DNA of 64,000 bases from Lineus longissimus. Its lineage: Eukaryota; Nemertea; Pilidiophora; Heteronemertea; Lineidae. The stretch covers positions 14,632,109-14,696,108 of the forward strand of contig NC_088325.1 of assembly GCF_910592395.1 (NCBI RefSeq), read 5' to 3'. This document shows, piece by piece, positions 1 through 13,302 of this stretch; the stretch's first letter is position 1; each line of letters starts with the position of its first letter. A model generated the notes under the pieces. It was not told the origin of the DNA and did no database searches. It saw only the letters and a list, made by a program, of their open reading frames with translations. Both the position numbers and the translations under genes were made by a program.

Positions 1-479
1 AATAGGCGTGGTTGAACATAGTGCTGCAGCCACGACTCATTTGAGATTTGTATTCGTGCAAGAACATAAACAAATAGTTCAGGCGAGCTTTTTAACTTCA
101 GATATTTTGACATTGACGTATTCGTGTCACAACTGTTGATGTTAAAGGATACAAAGCCAAAGGTCAGTTGGATTAGCTGTGGTATAAAGTTATGGTGAGT
201 TAACTTCTAGAACTTGACTTTAGTTGGAATTCGTCAGGTATACCTTGGACACCAAATAACCCAGGACAAAACGAAAAGACCGGCAGAGCTGAACGGATAA
301 ACTGATAAAGTCACAGTATGAGTTGATATATCGATAAGCCATCTGCTATTGAAGCCAAGCTGGTTTCAATATACCGAGCAGAGAAAAATAAAACAGCTTT
401 TTATTTGTTTATACATTTATTTAAGAGACATCTAGTGATCAGGGGAAACAGGTTCAATCCTTCTCATTGGATTACCTAG

Positions 480-605
480 ACAATCAAGATTGGCAACAAA
501 CCATTAGGTCTAGATGGAATCGGAGCTGGAGGACATAAAGTTGTGCATCCTTACTTTTTAGATACTTTGGATTCTCCTGTCAAGTCGTGGATAAAACACC
601 CACAG
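480..605 (+). CDS. candidate internal exon, unknown protein
   Basis: This is a 126-base open segment of exactly 42 codons. It sits between a pyrimidine-containing acceptor (ending CCTAG before 480) and a near-consensus donor (CACAG then GTGAGT after 605), so it would be a phase 0 to phase 0 exon. The frame has a stop just before the acceptor, as expected for an intron. The peptide contains GIGAGGHKVVHPYFLDTLD and ends SWIKHPQ; it has the mixed glycine, aromatic and charged make-up of a folded protein. I do not recognise the family. The start and end of the gene are not visible; neighbouring exons could lie left of the window or beyond a long intron. The evidence is splice signals plus frame only. 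Confidence 0.38.
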
Positions 606-3093
606 GTGAGTGCATTTTCTTATTCCTTCATTGATTGTTAGATTGATTTGTAAGTTGATCCGGGAACATGTTAAATGCAACTTGTCAATTTTTATACTTT
701 CGAAAAATCTCAAGTATCATATCATTAACGTTTAAGACTTCTAAAATGATTCAACAATAATGATATATTTGGTATTCACAGATAATGAAAGGAAGGTTCG
801 TTCAATATAGACAGTGCACTATGGCCTCGGAGACAGCAAACAAATGATAATTATTGAGGTGGTGTCCCGAGGCTAAAATCGATGGAGGTTTCATTGCATT
901 TGATAATGCCTTTTTCATGTTTCCGAGGGCGAACAATCTTACTCCCTTTTTTCTATCTTTATCAACTTTACGACACTGCAAGTCTGCTAAGGTTTTATAA
1001 TGTTCCTTTTGTAAAATGTATATGATTTCTCTCAACTGTTAATACGAATGTACGTATTAACACAGATACTACTATTATCAAGGAGGTACTTGTAGTCTAA
1101 AAGGTCCAACCAGCCAATTGCAAGCTTATTGTGTTTGCAAATTAGCAACTCTCCATTCGAAAAGAAGGCAAGGACGGAATCATAGTTTCAAAGTACCTTA
1201 AACTACCAAAACTACCAAAACCAAAGTCATAAACGACAACTTAGACATGAAAACTTGAAGCACATTGTAGCTTATTTAGGGCTCAGGGGACTACATCCTA
1301 TTACATACGGTTTCTCCACGCACAACCACACCGCAAACTCCCCACGACTTAGTTTTAACCTGTTTTTTTCCCGTTAACTCTAGCGTGATAAATCCCCGTA
1401 TCAAAAGAGAATGTGTCACGACATGATATATTTGCTAATACTCCGGTATCGATCTCTCGATCCTTTGGGAATTAGGTATGCCACAACGCCAGACAGTATT
1501 GTGAAATGGCTATCCGATAGATTTCTGATACAATTAATTTTAGTGATCCGGTAGTGGTACCGAATTTCAGATAAGCTGTATTCCATCAATTCAACAAAAT
1601 TTTCTTAACCCACTGCCATCATCACATTGTTCACAAGGGCTGTATTCCCTTTGGATTCGTCCCTATCACCAGAACTGTTTCAATGGCCTTGTAAGTCCAT
1701 CACCGTCTGCGCAATCGTAATACTACGTATTGTTTATGATTATAAAGCAACACTCATGATCAAGAACAAACGCTTTCATTGTCAACAAAGCCTGGGTATT
1801 ATCCCAGAAGCATTGATATTTACGTAACCTATTGGATAGCGTTATAATAGTATTAAAGAATTGTAAAAGTCTTTGAGTGTCTCAGAGCGTATTTACCAAA
1901 TGCTTTTATAGCACGGATTGGCTGTACTAGCTTTTTGGGTTTAGGTTTTTCGACCCCCATGAAAGCTGTCTACAAAAGTACCCTACATGTAACCTTGCGG
2001 CTGTAATACCAATTCCTCACGCCAGTTGACTTTATTTGAATAGATGCAAGCAATTGTGAGTAACTGACACGTCTGCTCAGTTTTGAGCAGTCGGAATCTG
2101 TAACCAAATGACGTGTAATTGTGTAAATATCAAGTAGAGGCAGGTATTTCGCGTCATCTTGAACGAATTCCGTACAAAAGGATAATGAACTTATGCCTGA
2201 GATTTATCTGATGCCTGCTGTCTTAATCAATTCGTCTACTGAAGGAAGCTCTAGGAGATTGCTATGAATATTTTTTAATTTCGTTTTATGACTTCAAATA
2301 TCACGTTACTTGATCCAAAATGCATTAAAGGTATGAAATAACTGAGGTCAGTCGACGTCATACTTTCAATTTAAGTGTCACATAGCTAACTTTCCTATCT
2401 GTTAATGTCAAATTGCCTAATTTCCTAATGTCGTTTTCCGAAAATGGGAGAAAGGGACGACACATTTGCCTGATGGATATTAAAATGATGAGAAAATATA
2501 TCATTCATTATTGAAGCGGGATGTGGCGGTCATTTCCGATAGCGTCCTGCTTGAAAGCGTTTCTTGTCGTGCGTAACACTTTCAAGAATCATGTCAGGCA
2601 CCATGAAAACGATAGCAGCTGAAAAGGCGTCAGCTCGCCCACTCGAACTCTCATACCTTATTAACAAAATGTGTTTTATGAGGTTAGCTGATTTATATAC
2701 CATCTGACTAATTGCTTTAGGATTGGTGAATGGTTATTGAACATATACAACAGTTTATTAATTTATGGCCTGAAATAAGATATGTATTTGAGATCTCCTG
2801 TGGTCCGCTCGTGATTTATTTGTAAAAGTTGTTCTTTTTCAAAGCCATTTCGAAAATGTATGTCTTTGCGATGATTTATATCACAGACTGTGCCATACTT
2901 CACTTTCGAGAATAGATGAGAAGAGTGTCAGTTAATCACATTTTTATTTTTCGGAAAGAAAAACAGACAGAAGAATATAATCTGACAAGGTTGTGTGCAT
3001 AACATGTTTTGTTCGATCCTGATGTTTCTTTTCACAAAATAACGGTCCCGTGATTAAATATATTAACTCCTGAAGTATCGGGGTAATTTAACA
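606..3093. other. no gene recognised
   Basis: AT-rich non-coding sequence. A short segment at 1640-1690 has an acceptor-like pyrimidine stretch and a GTAAGT donor, but it is too small to call. I see no repeat or RNA gene here. Confidence 0.5.
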
Positions 3094-3175
3094 AGGTTTT
3101 TGATAGTATTTAATTATTAAAAATCCAAATAATCAGGTTTTTGATAGTATTTAATTATTAAAAATCCAAATAATC
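3094..3175. repeat. perfect 41-bp tandem duplication
   Basis: Two identical 41-base units stand head to tail (3094-3134 and 3135-3175). Each begins AGGTTTTTGATAG and ends CCAAATAATC. No difference between the copies is visible, which points to a recent slippage or duplication event, or to an assembly artefact. Confidence 0.9.
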
Positions 3176-4754
3176 AATAGCGCTTCGAATTAATTAAGTA
3201 ATGGACAGATGAAATTCATCGGCAAGCAGCTTTCTTTTGGTGTTTTGCGATTTACTCTCTTTTGATATGGCATATTAACACATGGCCTGTCAATAGCGGT
3301 ATATCTCGCCAACCAAAGTTATAAAATTGTTATTTACATAACAACGCTGCATTACACGGATAAATAGTAAATGTCAAAAGCAAAAAAAAACAGGCCACGA
3401 ATTATTATCGCCAGAGCTGCGGATGTTGTCACATCCACTGATTAATACAGAGACAAGTTTATGAAACTTTAATGAAAAGTTGATTGAAACGCTTAGCAAT
3501 TAATTTCCCTCCTTTGGGAGATATAACTGTTTTTAACTGTAAACGCCATTCTGCTAGCAGTCGTCAAGGTGCCACTGTCTCTGGTGTACTGTTGAGCGGT
3601 AAGTGGTTTAATAATTTTTTGAAGGAACGTGTTTACCAACATAGCTCTGAGTTCGAATACGTAGTAATGTCATTTCTTTTTCTTTGAGTAGAACGTGTCA
3701 GGCAGTCATCGTTGTCTTAACTGCACCATCGCGTGTTCCTGTTGCGATGATGGTGAAATACCCAAGATGTTCTCTTGGTTAATCGGTGAAATAATGACCA
3801 AGAGCGGACACACTATAGTTTCCCAATTCCACGACTACCAACCATTCCGTCACCAATTCTAAAAAAAACGCCATTGTGTTTATTGCCTGGAGCACGCAAT
3901 GAAAAACTTTAACGATACGACAAGTGTCTCATGGAAGCTCGCTAACACAGAACGTGTATTTCATCTTGTTCAAATTGAGTTACTGAGACTTCTCTGATTA
4001 TGTGTTACATGATGTGTTTTGAAATAAGGTTAGTTCTTTCAATTAGACGTTTAATCGTTAGACTCTTAATGTACATTGGGTGACATCAACGAGTTATCAT
4101 GCTATATATATATGTAATTTTGAAGAACTCGATTGTAATGCTTTTTAAATGAAGCACCTTAAATTACGTTGTAATGTTAAGTTTCGACAATCACTTCCGT
4201 CAGTTGTTTCGGTTTTGTGTCGAACGTTGCTTGCCGAGGGTTTGAACTGAGTTATTCCTACTGCCCATCAATACCACGGGCGGTAGCAGAGTAGCCAAAA
4301 GTGTGGGGAATTCGAACTGTCCCATGTTTCCAATAGACAAAGACGTCGTAAATTGATAGCCTTTTCGTCAAGAATTCTTTCTTGTATGAGCGATATCCAT
4401 AATCGAACTCATGCGAAAATGAAATATCGTACAAAATTATCGCGTATGCTGTCTTTCTCATAACTTACATTCGGATCAGATCCTCTGACAAATACTCGGG
4501 GAATTCTTCATGCTTGATGTGAGATATTTACATGACACTACGTTTCTTAACGAAAAACCGATGGAAGATGGGACAGATTGACATAACCCATTCATTTACT
4601 ACTTTAAAAAAAGGAATGTCACACAGCAAAAGAAAATCATCGCCACAACTGACAAATCCTTGACAGAAACCCTAACGCAAGATTTTGTGACATAAGCATA
4701 TTATGGATTTTGATGTCTTTCAAATAGCGTGCATGGGGCGCAGCTATACTAGAT
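3176..4754. other. no gene recognised
   Basis: Non-coding AT-rich DNA. A short minus-strand open segment near 4468-4512 ends at a GTAAGTT donor and reads EEFPEYLSEDLIR, but it is only about 44 bases and has a weak acceptor, so it is not called as an exon. Confidence 0.45.
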
Positions 4755-5070
4755 AACCTGGGAAAAATACTGGGGCTTCCCAAAATAGGGCATTAAAGAT
4801 CAAAGGCCTATATTGAATTTGGTTAATGTGGTGACCTAATTGAGTGAGCTAATACGTTTTAACACTTTTCACACTCTGAGTGTTTGGCTCACACCTGATT
4901 TACCCCATTCAACATAGGCCTTTCATCGTTATTGAGTTAATTTGAGAAGCCTATGTATTTTTCACAGGTTTTTTAAAATCCGACCTTTCCGGGAAAAGTC
5001 GGACAATGTCGGACTTTTGTCGGATAAATCAGGAAAACGTTAGGGAAACCATTAAGAAGTCGGAAAAGTT
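4755..5070. mobile_element. foldback MITE-like element, copy a
   Basis: One member of a family marked by AAAGTCGGACAATGTCGGAC followed by TTTTGTCGGATAAATCAGG. The inner part is an imperfect inverted repeat: 4755-4840 (CTGGGAAAAATAC, CAAAGGCCTATATTGAAT) pairs with about 4885-4982 (ATTCAACATAGGCCTTT, GTATTTTTCACAGG). The outer GTCGGAC arm is present only on the right (4980-5070), so the left end looks truncated. No protein is encoded; a non-autonomous DNA element is the likeliest reading. Confidence 0.7.
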
Positions 5071-6908
5071 CTTCATGACCTTCAGGCAAGATCTTTCATC
5101 ATCATGTTTCTCTCTTACAAATAATTCATATGTTGAGTGGTGACTACAATGTAATGTTCTTGAAAACGGCATTGTTTCTCAAATTATGACAGCTTCTATC
5201 ATATCCAATGACAACCTCTCACAAGATATGAAAAGGGTTTCACCCGAAGATTTCATCAGTAATCTACATTCCATACTCCCTTCGTATATGAAGTACACTC
5301 TTAGTGCAAGTCATCTGAACTAAAATGGGATGAACTGCAAACAAGCTACTATCAAACGAAGAGCAGCATCAAAATGACATCCTTGTTTATAAGCAGTTAG
5401 ACTGTTTAAAATGAACTGACAGGCCTTGACATGACGATAGCATATTGTCATTGATGCTCTTAATGCCAGTCAAGCCCGGAGTTTAGTTGATTCATGCCTT
5501 ATGCCTCACGTAAAAAGGCCATATTGGCAACCAAACTGTAACATTTACTTAGCAGCTGTACATACCATAGAGTTTTTCGGTTCAGGATGATGGATGACCC
5601 TCCAGGGTACCTGACTGGGGAATGCTTCATGTAGTTTGCATATTGATATAGTACAGCCAAGTCCAGGTTAAGAAGCGCCGTTTCGACTCATTCAGTCTGA
5701 TATATCATTATTTGAGTGTTGCAGGGTAGGCTCAGTATGAAAACATTTGAGAAGCATCCTTTGATTTTTTCGATAACCCCTTCGGGAAATTTGAAATAAT
5801 TCAACACGCGATAAACCAACGGGTTTGCGTTGAAACTAATTGCGACGACATTTTAAAAACATTTCTCAGTGGCCGTTAATATCCGAATCTAGGGTATGCG
5901 TCTACATAAATTGCAGGAAACCACTGATATTCAAAATCCTTGCTTGATATCATTATATTCCACTTCACAAGTTGTGCATTTGGTGCGTGCATTACGTGAC
6001 ACTTGGTCAAATACGACATTTTTTTACAGCATTGAACCTTTCAGTTCACAGCAAAAACTAAAGATGCGCTGACAACGAACATTCATTTATTTACGGCCAG
6101 TCTGTATGAACGGACGTGTTTGGCAACCGGAACCTGTAACTCATGTCAGCAGCTACCAATCATTCTTTCATTAGACTTTATTTACATCGCGGCAAGACGT
6201 TGATTTCCTGACCCTAGCTCATTTGATAAGAAGGATGAATGTTGTATTTGCATACCCTTTGACATGTTTGATAGGTAGATTGTATGAAGGCCATATAATG
6301 GAAGAAGTGATCACGGTTTGCCAAACGCAATGGAAGGGAGTCGTGGTTGGTGTGAGGTTATAGGGGGTATCCTGCACTAACATGCCAATCCAGTCGCTAC
6401 TATAAACAACTCGGACTTTTAGTCCCAGCCACACCCGAAATCCATTCCAGTTTCCCTAATCCTCATGGGATGGCTAACATCATCACTGGTAATGCTGCAT
6501 TCTTTAGGATGAAAATTAATTCATATCAACGTAATCCCGTGCAGACTGGCTGACCTCTAAACTTCGGGGGAAAACCGCCTGGGAAATATCCCATCCTTTG
6601 TCTCCACTGCTATTAGAGATACCGATCGATAGGTCCATTCGTACAGGGATTAGTCGTATTTTCAAAAGAGCCCAACACTTCATCTGAATGAGATGCTCAC
6701 TTCAAATGCACTTACTCTAAGGATAAGCTTGGTTCGTGAGATGAATCACCGGTGAAAACACCGTTCGGCTTTTACACGAAGATGGCTTTGGCGGTCCCGT
6801 AGTGTTTTACGGCGGAACATGCGTATGCATATACTAGGGTTTACCACTGCTTCAGGTGAAACCAATGCATTTACAGAATGATCCGGACATTCTGCCCTGA
6901 AGAAAGCA
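5071..6908. other. no gene recognised
   Basis: Non-coding sequence without a recognisable gene, tandem repeat or RNA. Confidence 0.5.
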
Positions 6909-6910
6909 TA

Positions 6911-7003
6911 CTACAGGGTGACAGAGAATTATTTTCCCATGCACAATAGAATCATATTGTGTATCCATTGTGTTAGGGAAAATAATTCTCGGTCACCCTG
7001 TAG
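6911..7003. mobile_element. 93-bp Tc1/mariner-type mini-element with TA target duplication
   Basis: The terminal inverted repeats are 28 bases long. The left arm begins CTACAGGGTGACAGAG and ends TATTTTCCC at 6938. The right arm starts GGGAAAATAATTCTC at 6976 and ends CACCCTGTAG at 7003. The arms differ at one base. TA stands immediately outside both ends (6909-6910 and 7004-7005), the target duplication expected for the Tc1/mariner superfamily. Only 37 bases lie between the arms, so the element is almost a pure hairpin and needs a transposase from elsewhere. Confidence 0.82.
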
Positions 7004-7005
7004 TA

Positions 7006-10000
7006 CGGCCCTTTAAAATTTGCCATTGTAAGACATGAAGCCATGAAGTCTTTATATAGTATTGTATCTTGATTTGGTGTATGTAAGCCGATGCACACTT
7101 CCTGGCTGTAACCAATAGTATAGTTTTTATTGACATTGATTCCTGTAATGGTAACCGCTGATGAGAGTTCTTCACGCATCTCGCCGGTTTCACGACCGCG
7201 CTGATATTGGATCATATTGGAAATTGCTTGCATCTTTTTGCTTAGATAATGGTTGCATGTAGCAAGTATTAATTCTGTATTGATCGATTGATACAATCTA
7301 TTGAAGCTGTTTTAGTTCTTGGTTACACTTTACAAAAACCATTGTCCAATGCCATTGTGTCATGCCCTGAAGCAGAACCAAGCAGAAAAAATAGAATAGG
7401 ACTATTGGTAATTTTTCTGGCCATCGCGTCGCATAAGTCTTCGTGATTAAGGTCTTAAATAATTCTAGCCCTGGAACGATCTCGTAAGCGCAAATACATC
7501 ATTTAGAGCTCCAGTCTAGCAGAATTACAAGACAGATCATTTTATTAAAGGAACACTATCATTAAGTATTGGATGTCCCTTGTCAAGCCCACTCTAGAGT
7601 TAAGTTTGATTAATTATCATCTCCTTGTCTTTGTGTATAGTTAAGGCGCTGCTAATATATACTGTAATCTCTACAACACCTTAAGGAAAGTCGGTATTTA
7701 TTTCGCCATAAATCAGGGAGAAACATTGCTTAAGCAGTAAACCAGTTTAAATGAATGAACGCTTCGAGAGTTTGCCTGGAAACGCATTGCGGTGCCGTTG
7801 CTAGGAGTATAGAACGCAGAATAAATTGCAAAAGCCTTCTTCAGTATAACGCAGCTTACATAATCTCCTCCACATTAACATTTTGAACGATATCATATTT
7901 TGAAATAACCGCATTCTAAGCCGTTCGTGACACATTTCTCTAAGGGTTTTGATTTGAAGCCAGATTTCCTGCACAAACCTCAGGAGACAATAACCGGGTA
8001 AAGAATACACTTGTTTCACTTGTATTTGCTGAGACACAAAGGCCTTAGCTGATATGTCTCTCCTGTAGTCCGTCATGGAATATCGTGTTTCTCCCTGGTT
8101 GATTGAATACATCATTTTATAGGCAACTCTGCAGAAAGTTCACATATGTTACACAAAAGCACTTGATCACAGACTGCAATAATTTCCTCTGCCAGGAAAC
8201 AAGAGAAGTGAACAAATAAAGCCATTTCCCAATCTAAATCGCGAATGCTGATCATGTCTATGATATAAAATCACTCATTCCTAAAAAAAAACATTTATAA
8301 AAACAGCTTTTTAATTTAAAATCACTCATTTCTAAAAGAAAGTACAAACATTGCTATTGATTGCTGTATCTATGAATAAACACGCCGAAGATACGGCATA
8401 TCATCTTGGGTGCAATGCGATCAGACCCCGGTGCCTGAGGGGGCTCTTGCCATCCATGATAGATCTGAGGCATATAGTTTAACAAGTCAACGAGTTTTAT
8501 TTTCTATCATCGAGACTATGCGTTTCCCACGTCAAGTGATGTTTTTTGCTGTGTTCGATTGGTCTTGTTGTTGGATTTTCTTCGTCTTGATGCGGTTAGG
8601 GTTCATCTGAAAAATCAAAGCAAATTTAAGCGAAGGGAACCTTATCATGAGTTTGGCCTCGTTCCTCGACAGAAACTGAATCCCTGCTGGAAAACTTTAT
8701 TGTAGCACAGTTTTTCGAAGTCTGTTTTTCTTTTCAGCCTGACAAGACACGGATTGCTTTTCCATTTTCCAGATGAAATAAACTAATGTATTATTCCACA
8801 CGGCATGGTTTTGCTCTTAAGTTCTGTTGATTTGGAACAATTAAACAGCTCTGTCTACATTCCATCCTATTGTTGAACAGAATACAGAATGATTTGGTTG
8901 ATGATAAAAGAGGAAATCGAACCGAAAGCTAAACATTACTAAGACAGCGCGTCGGTCGTTACATTCCTCAAACACAGAATACGAAGTGGCTGGATGAGGG
9001 TAAAAAGTCAACGTAAGAAACAAAATAAGAGTTAACATTTCTTCGGTTCTGTGAATTTATTCCTTGACTAACGCGAAAACACTTGGTTGGTTAAAGAAAA
9101 GGCAAAATACGCTAGAGAGATAAATCGGTTACTGGTAAATGGCCCAACTCATGATAAATGGTTTGACTAACAGTTTAAAAAAATATGCAACAGAAACCCA
9201 CAGGAAGCATTGCTTCAAATAACAGCATCAGATGTTCGTAGCAGTCAGATGCGGAGTAGATATTCTTCACGATGTTTAGTTTGAGATCTGGATAGATTGC
9301 TGGTGGCAGTTTGATTTTTCTTCACCAGATAAAAACGATACAATTGTTCGTGAACGAAGAAAGGTTATGCCAGTGGTTTACTAGTTCGGATTCGGAAAGA
9401 CCTTACAATTAAGTGAATGAGAATATACGGCCTTACACAATAGTTAAGTTTCAAAAAAGGATTGTGAAGCCATTCGCAAAAGAAAGCAGCGTGGCTTTAT
9501 TGAAAATAGACAGTGGGCAGAAACCAAGTGGCCAGGATAAGGAAGTCGCCTGTACCACGCCTAACACACCCAGGCGACAGCCATATTGTTTTTTTCTTCC
9601 GCAGCCTGCAAAAGATGTTTGTTAAATGTCTTTGACATGTGGTTGATTGAGTTGCCATGAAGTGCTCTCTGTGAGGCTTGTTAAACCAGGTTGGAATTGC
9701 TGCTGAAATGGATGGGTTCTTTGGTAATCAGTTTAATTCACCATGGCTTGTGAGGCTATTGATTTAGCTGGTGACAGTCTTCGCCATCTCTATGCGAACG
9801 AATTGCTATTTCGCATACTCCACTTCGGGTTGCATAACTCTTCTCTGCTTCTCGAGATTGAATAAAACTCAAGGTTGAAGTCCTGATAATGTTCTTATGA
9901 TCGGACCCAGTTCTTATCTGGTATTCACAAGATTTGTGTAAACTTCTTTATAAGGATCGTATCTAAGAAGACTACAATGATATTGGATTTGTAAAGCACA

Positions 10001-11940
10001 TTCATACAAAACATAAAACAATCTAACTTATGTCGATATTTTCGATCTGGTAATCCCCTTCCACATTCGTACTTTACTTTGCTCAGCTTCTTGAGATTAC
10101 ATAAAAGGAACGTTGTGATAGTTTCACAAAGATAACATTATGCCTCCAGTTGATAACGAGATCTAGTGCTTAGTAGGTTTGTTTTTTTTACTTAAGTCAT
10201 GAAAGTGTCTCCATTCTAAAGACGAATGGCTTTAGGGTTACTGTATCGTTGTGTTGTAACAAACAAGTTTAGTGAACCGGATGACGAATGACAAAATCGG
10301 GTTATTATAGAAATGTCTCTCTTCTCTATTTGTCTGATCTGCTCCATCATGGAAAAATTAGAGTGTCTGCTATAAAACTGATTTGTTATTTTTATGACTC
10401 GCCTTGGCTCTTCAGTGAGAGAATACGTTAACTGATCTGGTGACAGCTTAAATCAGTTCTCATTCGATCCTTAGATTTGAATATCCCATTGAAAAATTGC
10501 GAATCCCTCCCTCAAGTGCGTCCCTAAGGTTACCTTATGGCCCAATATCCTTGCACTTTATATTGGTAAACAAGAGGATGCATTAGGTGGTTGGCGTGCT
10601 AACTGGGCCATTAACCGGCCTAATACCTGCACATTTCCAATAGACTGACTGAATGGCTAGATAATCAATAGACTATTCCACGAGATTGGCCAAGCGTCTT
10701 GTTGAGTACCTTACCGTTGCATTGTCCTCGTATGTGCATATAATTGAGATCTGGAAGATATATGGTCAGTATCTGGAGAAGATCAGAATGGGCACACCCT
10801 AGTCTTCGCATTGTTGACTCCACCTATATCTTGTCAATAAAGATACTGCTAATTAGAATATCTATAAACATTGCATGTGCATGCAAACAAAGACATTTTT
10901 AAACGCCACTTACTTTGCGTGATAAAGCAAGAAATACACATTGCGGTAGAGCTCGTTATACCTGATGGCAAAGAGAGGACGGGGTTATATGTTTTTGTTC
11001 AAAAGCGACGTCACTTGAACAAATCAATTTTCCTTGCGAGCAATTATTACCTCGTCTCATTATTGGTCAGGCGATGAGTTGGATATTTGGCAGACATTGC
11101 CTCAACAAGTTCCATAATATTGTACCCTAAGCCGCTGCCACTGGGTACAACCATCTATTTTGTGTCCTAGTCAAGTTCACAGCCAAACAATACCAACCTA
11201 ACGTAGCGCCTCGGGGTACATCCATCTATTTTATGTCTCTGTATTCACAATATTTATGTTTACGGCCAAACAATACATAGACGGTTTCTCTGGCATTATG
11301 TTTACCAGCACAATACAACCCTGTCCAATCCCTCGGTATTTTTACGAATCAAATCTGGGTGTGTATAAATAATTTTTTTTGTTTTCGAAATAAACAACTT
11401 TCAATAGAAAAGTAAACAATTTAGATAATGAAAAATAAATCCGACAAACAATGTTTGAAATACATAACCTAAAATGCTCTGTAAAAGACTTGCTTTTTGC
11501 ATTTATTGTAACTAACATACACTAAGCAAACGGTATAAAGTAAACTCATGCATAATGCCCGAGGTTTGTTGAACTGAACTTCGATGTAAAAAAACATCAA
11601 TACAGTATTATCAACGTTTTGTGTATCCTTAAAGTTTATCTCAATGTTCAATTATATATGTATGTTAAAGAACCATACGTCGACAAAAGAACTGCAGAAC
11701 GAATAGGAAAGTTTCCCAATAATATCATGCATCAGTTCGACTATCTTACATCGTATTAACGATTGCTTTATATCGTACATATTTGTTGCTCTTATATTCA
11801 TTATACCTCTGCGGAAGTTGTGTTTTTGTAACTAATGATAGTGCTATATGTGTCTAATGTTCAGAATTAACAGAAACATATAAACGTAGCGCATCGTCTT
11901 ATATGTGAACTTAAAGTGTGCCAGTCTGTCGAAAGCTGGC
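7006..11940. other. no gene recognised; one short direct repeat
   Basis: About 5 kb of non-coding DNA. The only structure noted is a direct repeat of AAAATCACTCATT at 8267 and 8318, each followed by a similar A-rich run. Short open frames occur on both strands at the rate expected by chance and none has convincing splice or start context. Confidence 0.5.
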
Positions 11941-12115
11941 CGAATTCTCTCGTGGATCACGAATTGGCTTTGTTAGTTTTCGTTTCTGGGTCTCGAACCG
12001 GGGCTGTTTGAGTTTCGTTCATGCATCACGAACATGGCCTGGTAGAATTTCGTTCATGGATCACGAACAAGGCCGGTTGACTTTCGTTCATTGATCACGA
12101 AATGAGTGTGGTTAG
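11941..12115. repeat. 34-36-bp minisatellite, about 5 units
   Basis: Units run 11941-11976, 11977-12012, 12013-12047, 12048-12081 and 12082-12115. The last three are well conserved and open with TTTCGTTCATNNATCACGAA, in which TTCGT and ACGAA are inverted to each other. The first two are decayed versions. Each unit can form a small hairpin. Confidence 0.85.
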
Positions 12116-13181
12116 TAGTGTCATGATCATCCCTGCAAAAGACATCGTTTTGAACTGTAGTACATTGTATTTCATGATACTCGCTAATAATTGTATAGAT
12201 AGCAGTTGCATTGAGGTAATCAGTTATTCAAATATAATCAATCTCATCTCAGCGTTCTAGGCACTTCAAAAATATTATAATTCATGATTATCTCGATTCA
12301 CAAAGCGACGGTTAGTGTCAATTGTTCTATGGCCAACGCCATCAAGCCAGTTACGCCAAATGATTTATATGTTTTAGAAATGTCATGGTGGCAATTTGCT
12401 TTCGTTTCACATCACTAATTATGACCAGCTGAGTGTAATTACATAGGTGAGGTGAAGATAGATAAGCCAGATATATTAATGGTAACCAATAAAGATTATA
12501 CATAAAATATCTTAGTATACCGATGGATAACATGGACTGACCTGTTGGTGCCGTTTTACGAGTAGGCGTTAAAGGTCGACCTACTGGAATGAAGGAACTC
12601 TATTGACGATCTGTGTTTTCCCTTTACTTGACAGTCGAACAACTTTTGAAAGACTAGTCACGGTACTCTGTACTGCTAGACAAATGTGCAATCCCAGGAT
12701 GATAGATCCCAATTCAAATGATAGTCTGTTCAAAGTGAATATGATCGCTCAGTACAAAGCCTCTTAATTTTCCCGTGTCGCATTGCCAAAGGGAGACTGC
12801 ATGAAACAGTCCCAAATAGATGCAACTTAATCCAAATCAATCACGAGTTCGACCAACCGAGTCTGCCTGGCTTAGAATGGGAAAGTAAGATGTTACAGTT
12901 TGGTGGGTGGTGCAAATGTAAAAATTGGGCTATAAAGCTGGTCGTGAAAGGTTCACTTAAACAATTTACGACGATCACCGAGCCTAGAGAGTTGGCTGAC
13001 ATGATAAACATGTACTACACGTCTGGGATTTTGTTTGAAATCTATATCCCTGTTCTAAATCTTTGATCCTGATAGTCTGCAGTTAATGGCTGCAAGACTC
13101 ATGTGTCATCATTACAGTAGAAGTCGCATACATTTGTTAGCTCAAAAACAGAGATTTGACGATTACACTATCTCATTATGA
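12116..13181. other. no gene recognised
   Basis: Non-coding AT-rich sequence; nothing recognised. Confidence 0.5.
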
Positions 13182-13211
13182 TATTTCAAGTCGTGATATT
13201 TTAGGTTTTCC

Positions 13212-13272
13212 TGATTCATCAGACAAAAGTCCGACATTGTCCGAAATTTCCCCGAAAGGTCTCCTACTAGTG
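13212..13272 (-). mobile_element. foldback family fragment, copy b
   Basis: Fragment of the GTCGGAC foldback family in reverse orientation (TTCCTGATTCATCAGAC, AAAAGTCCGACATTGTCCG, then CCCCGAAAGGTC). It ends in CTCCTACTAGTG, the same terminal motif seen at the right end of copy d. A 24-base direct repeat with three mismatches flanks it (13182-13205 and 13279-13302, core TCGTGATATTTTAGG). Confidence 0.65.
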
Positions 13273-13302
13273 CATAATATATCAGGTCGTGATATTTTAG
13301 GG

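Noticed and set aside
194-480. Exon ending at GTGAGTTA near 194
   Set aside because: The upstream frame is open for about 40 codons but has no convincing acceptor.
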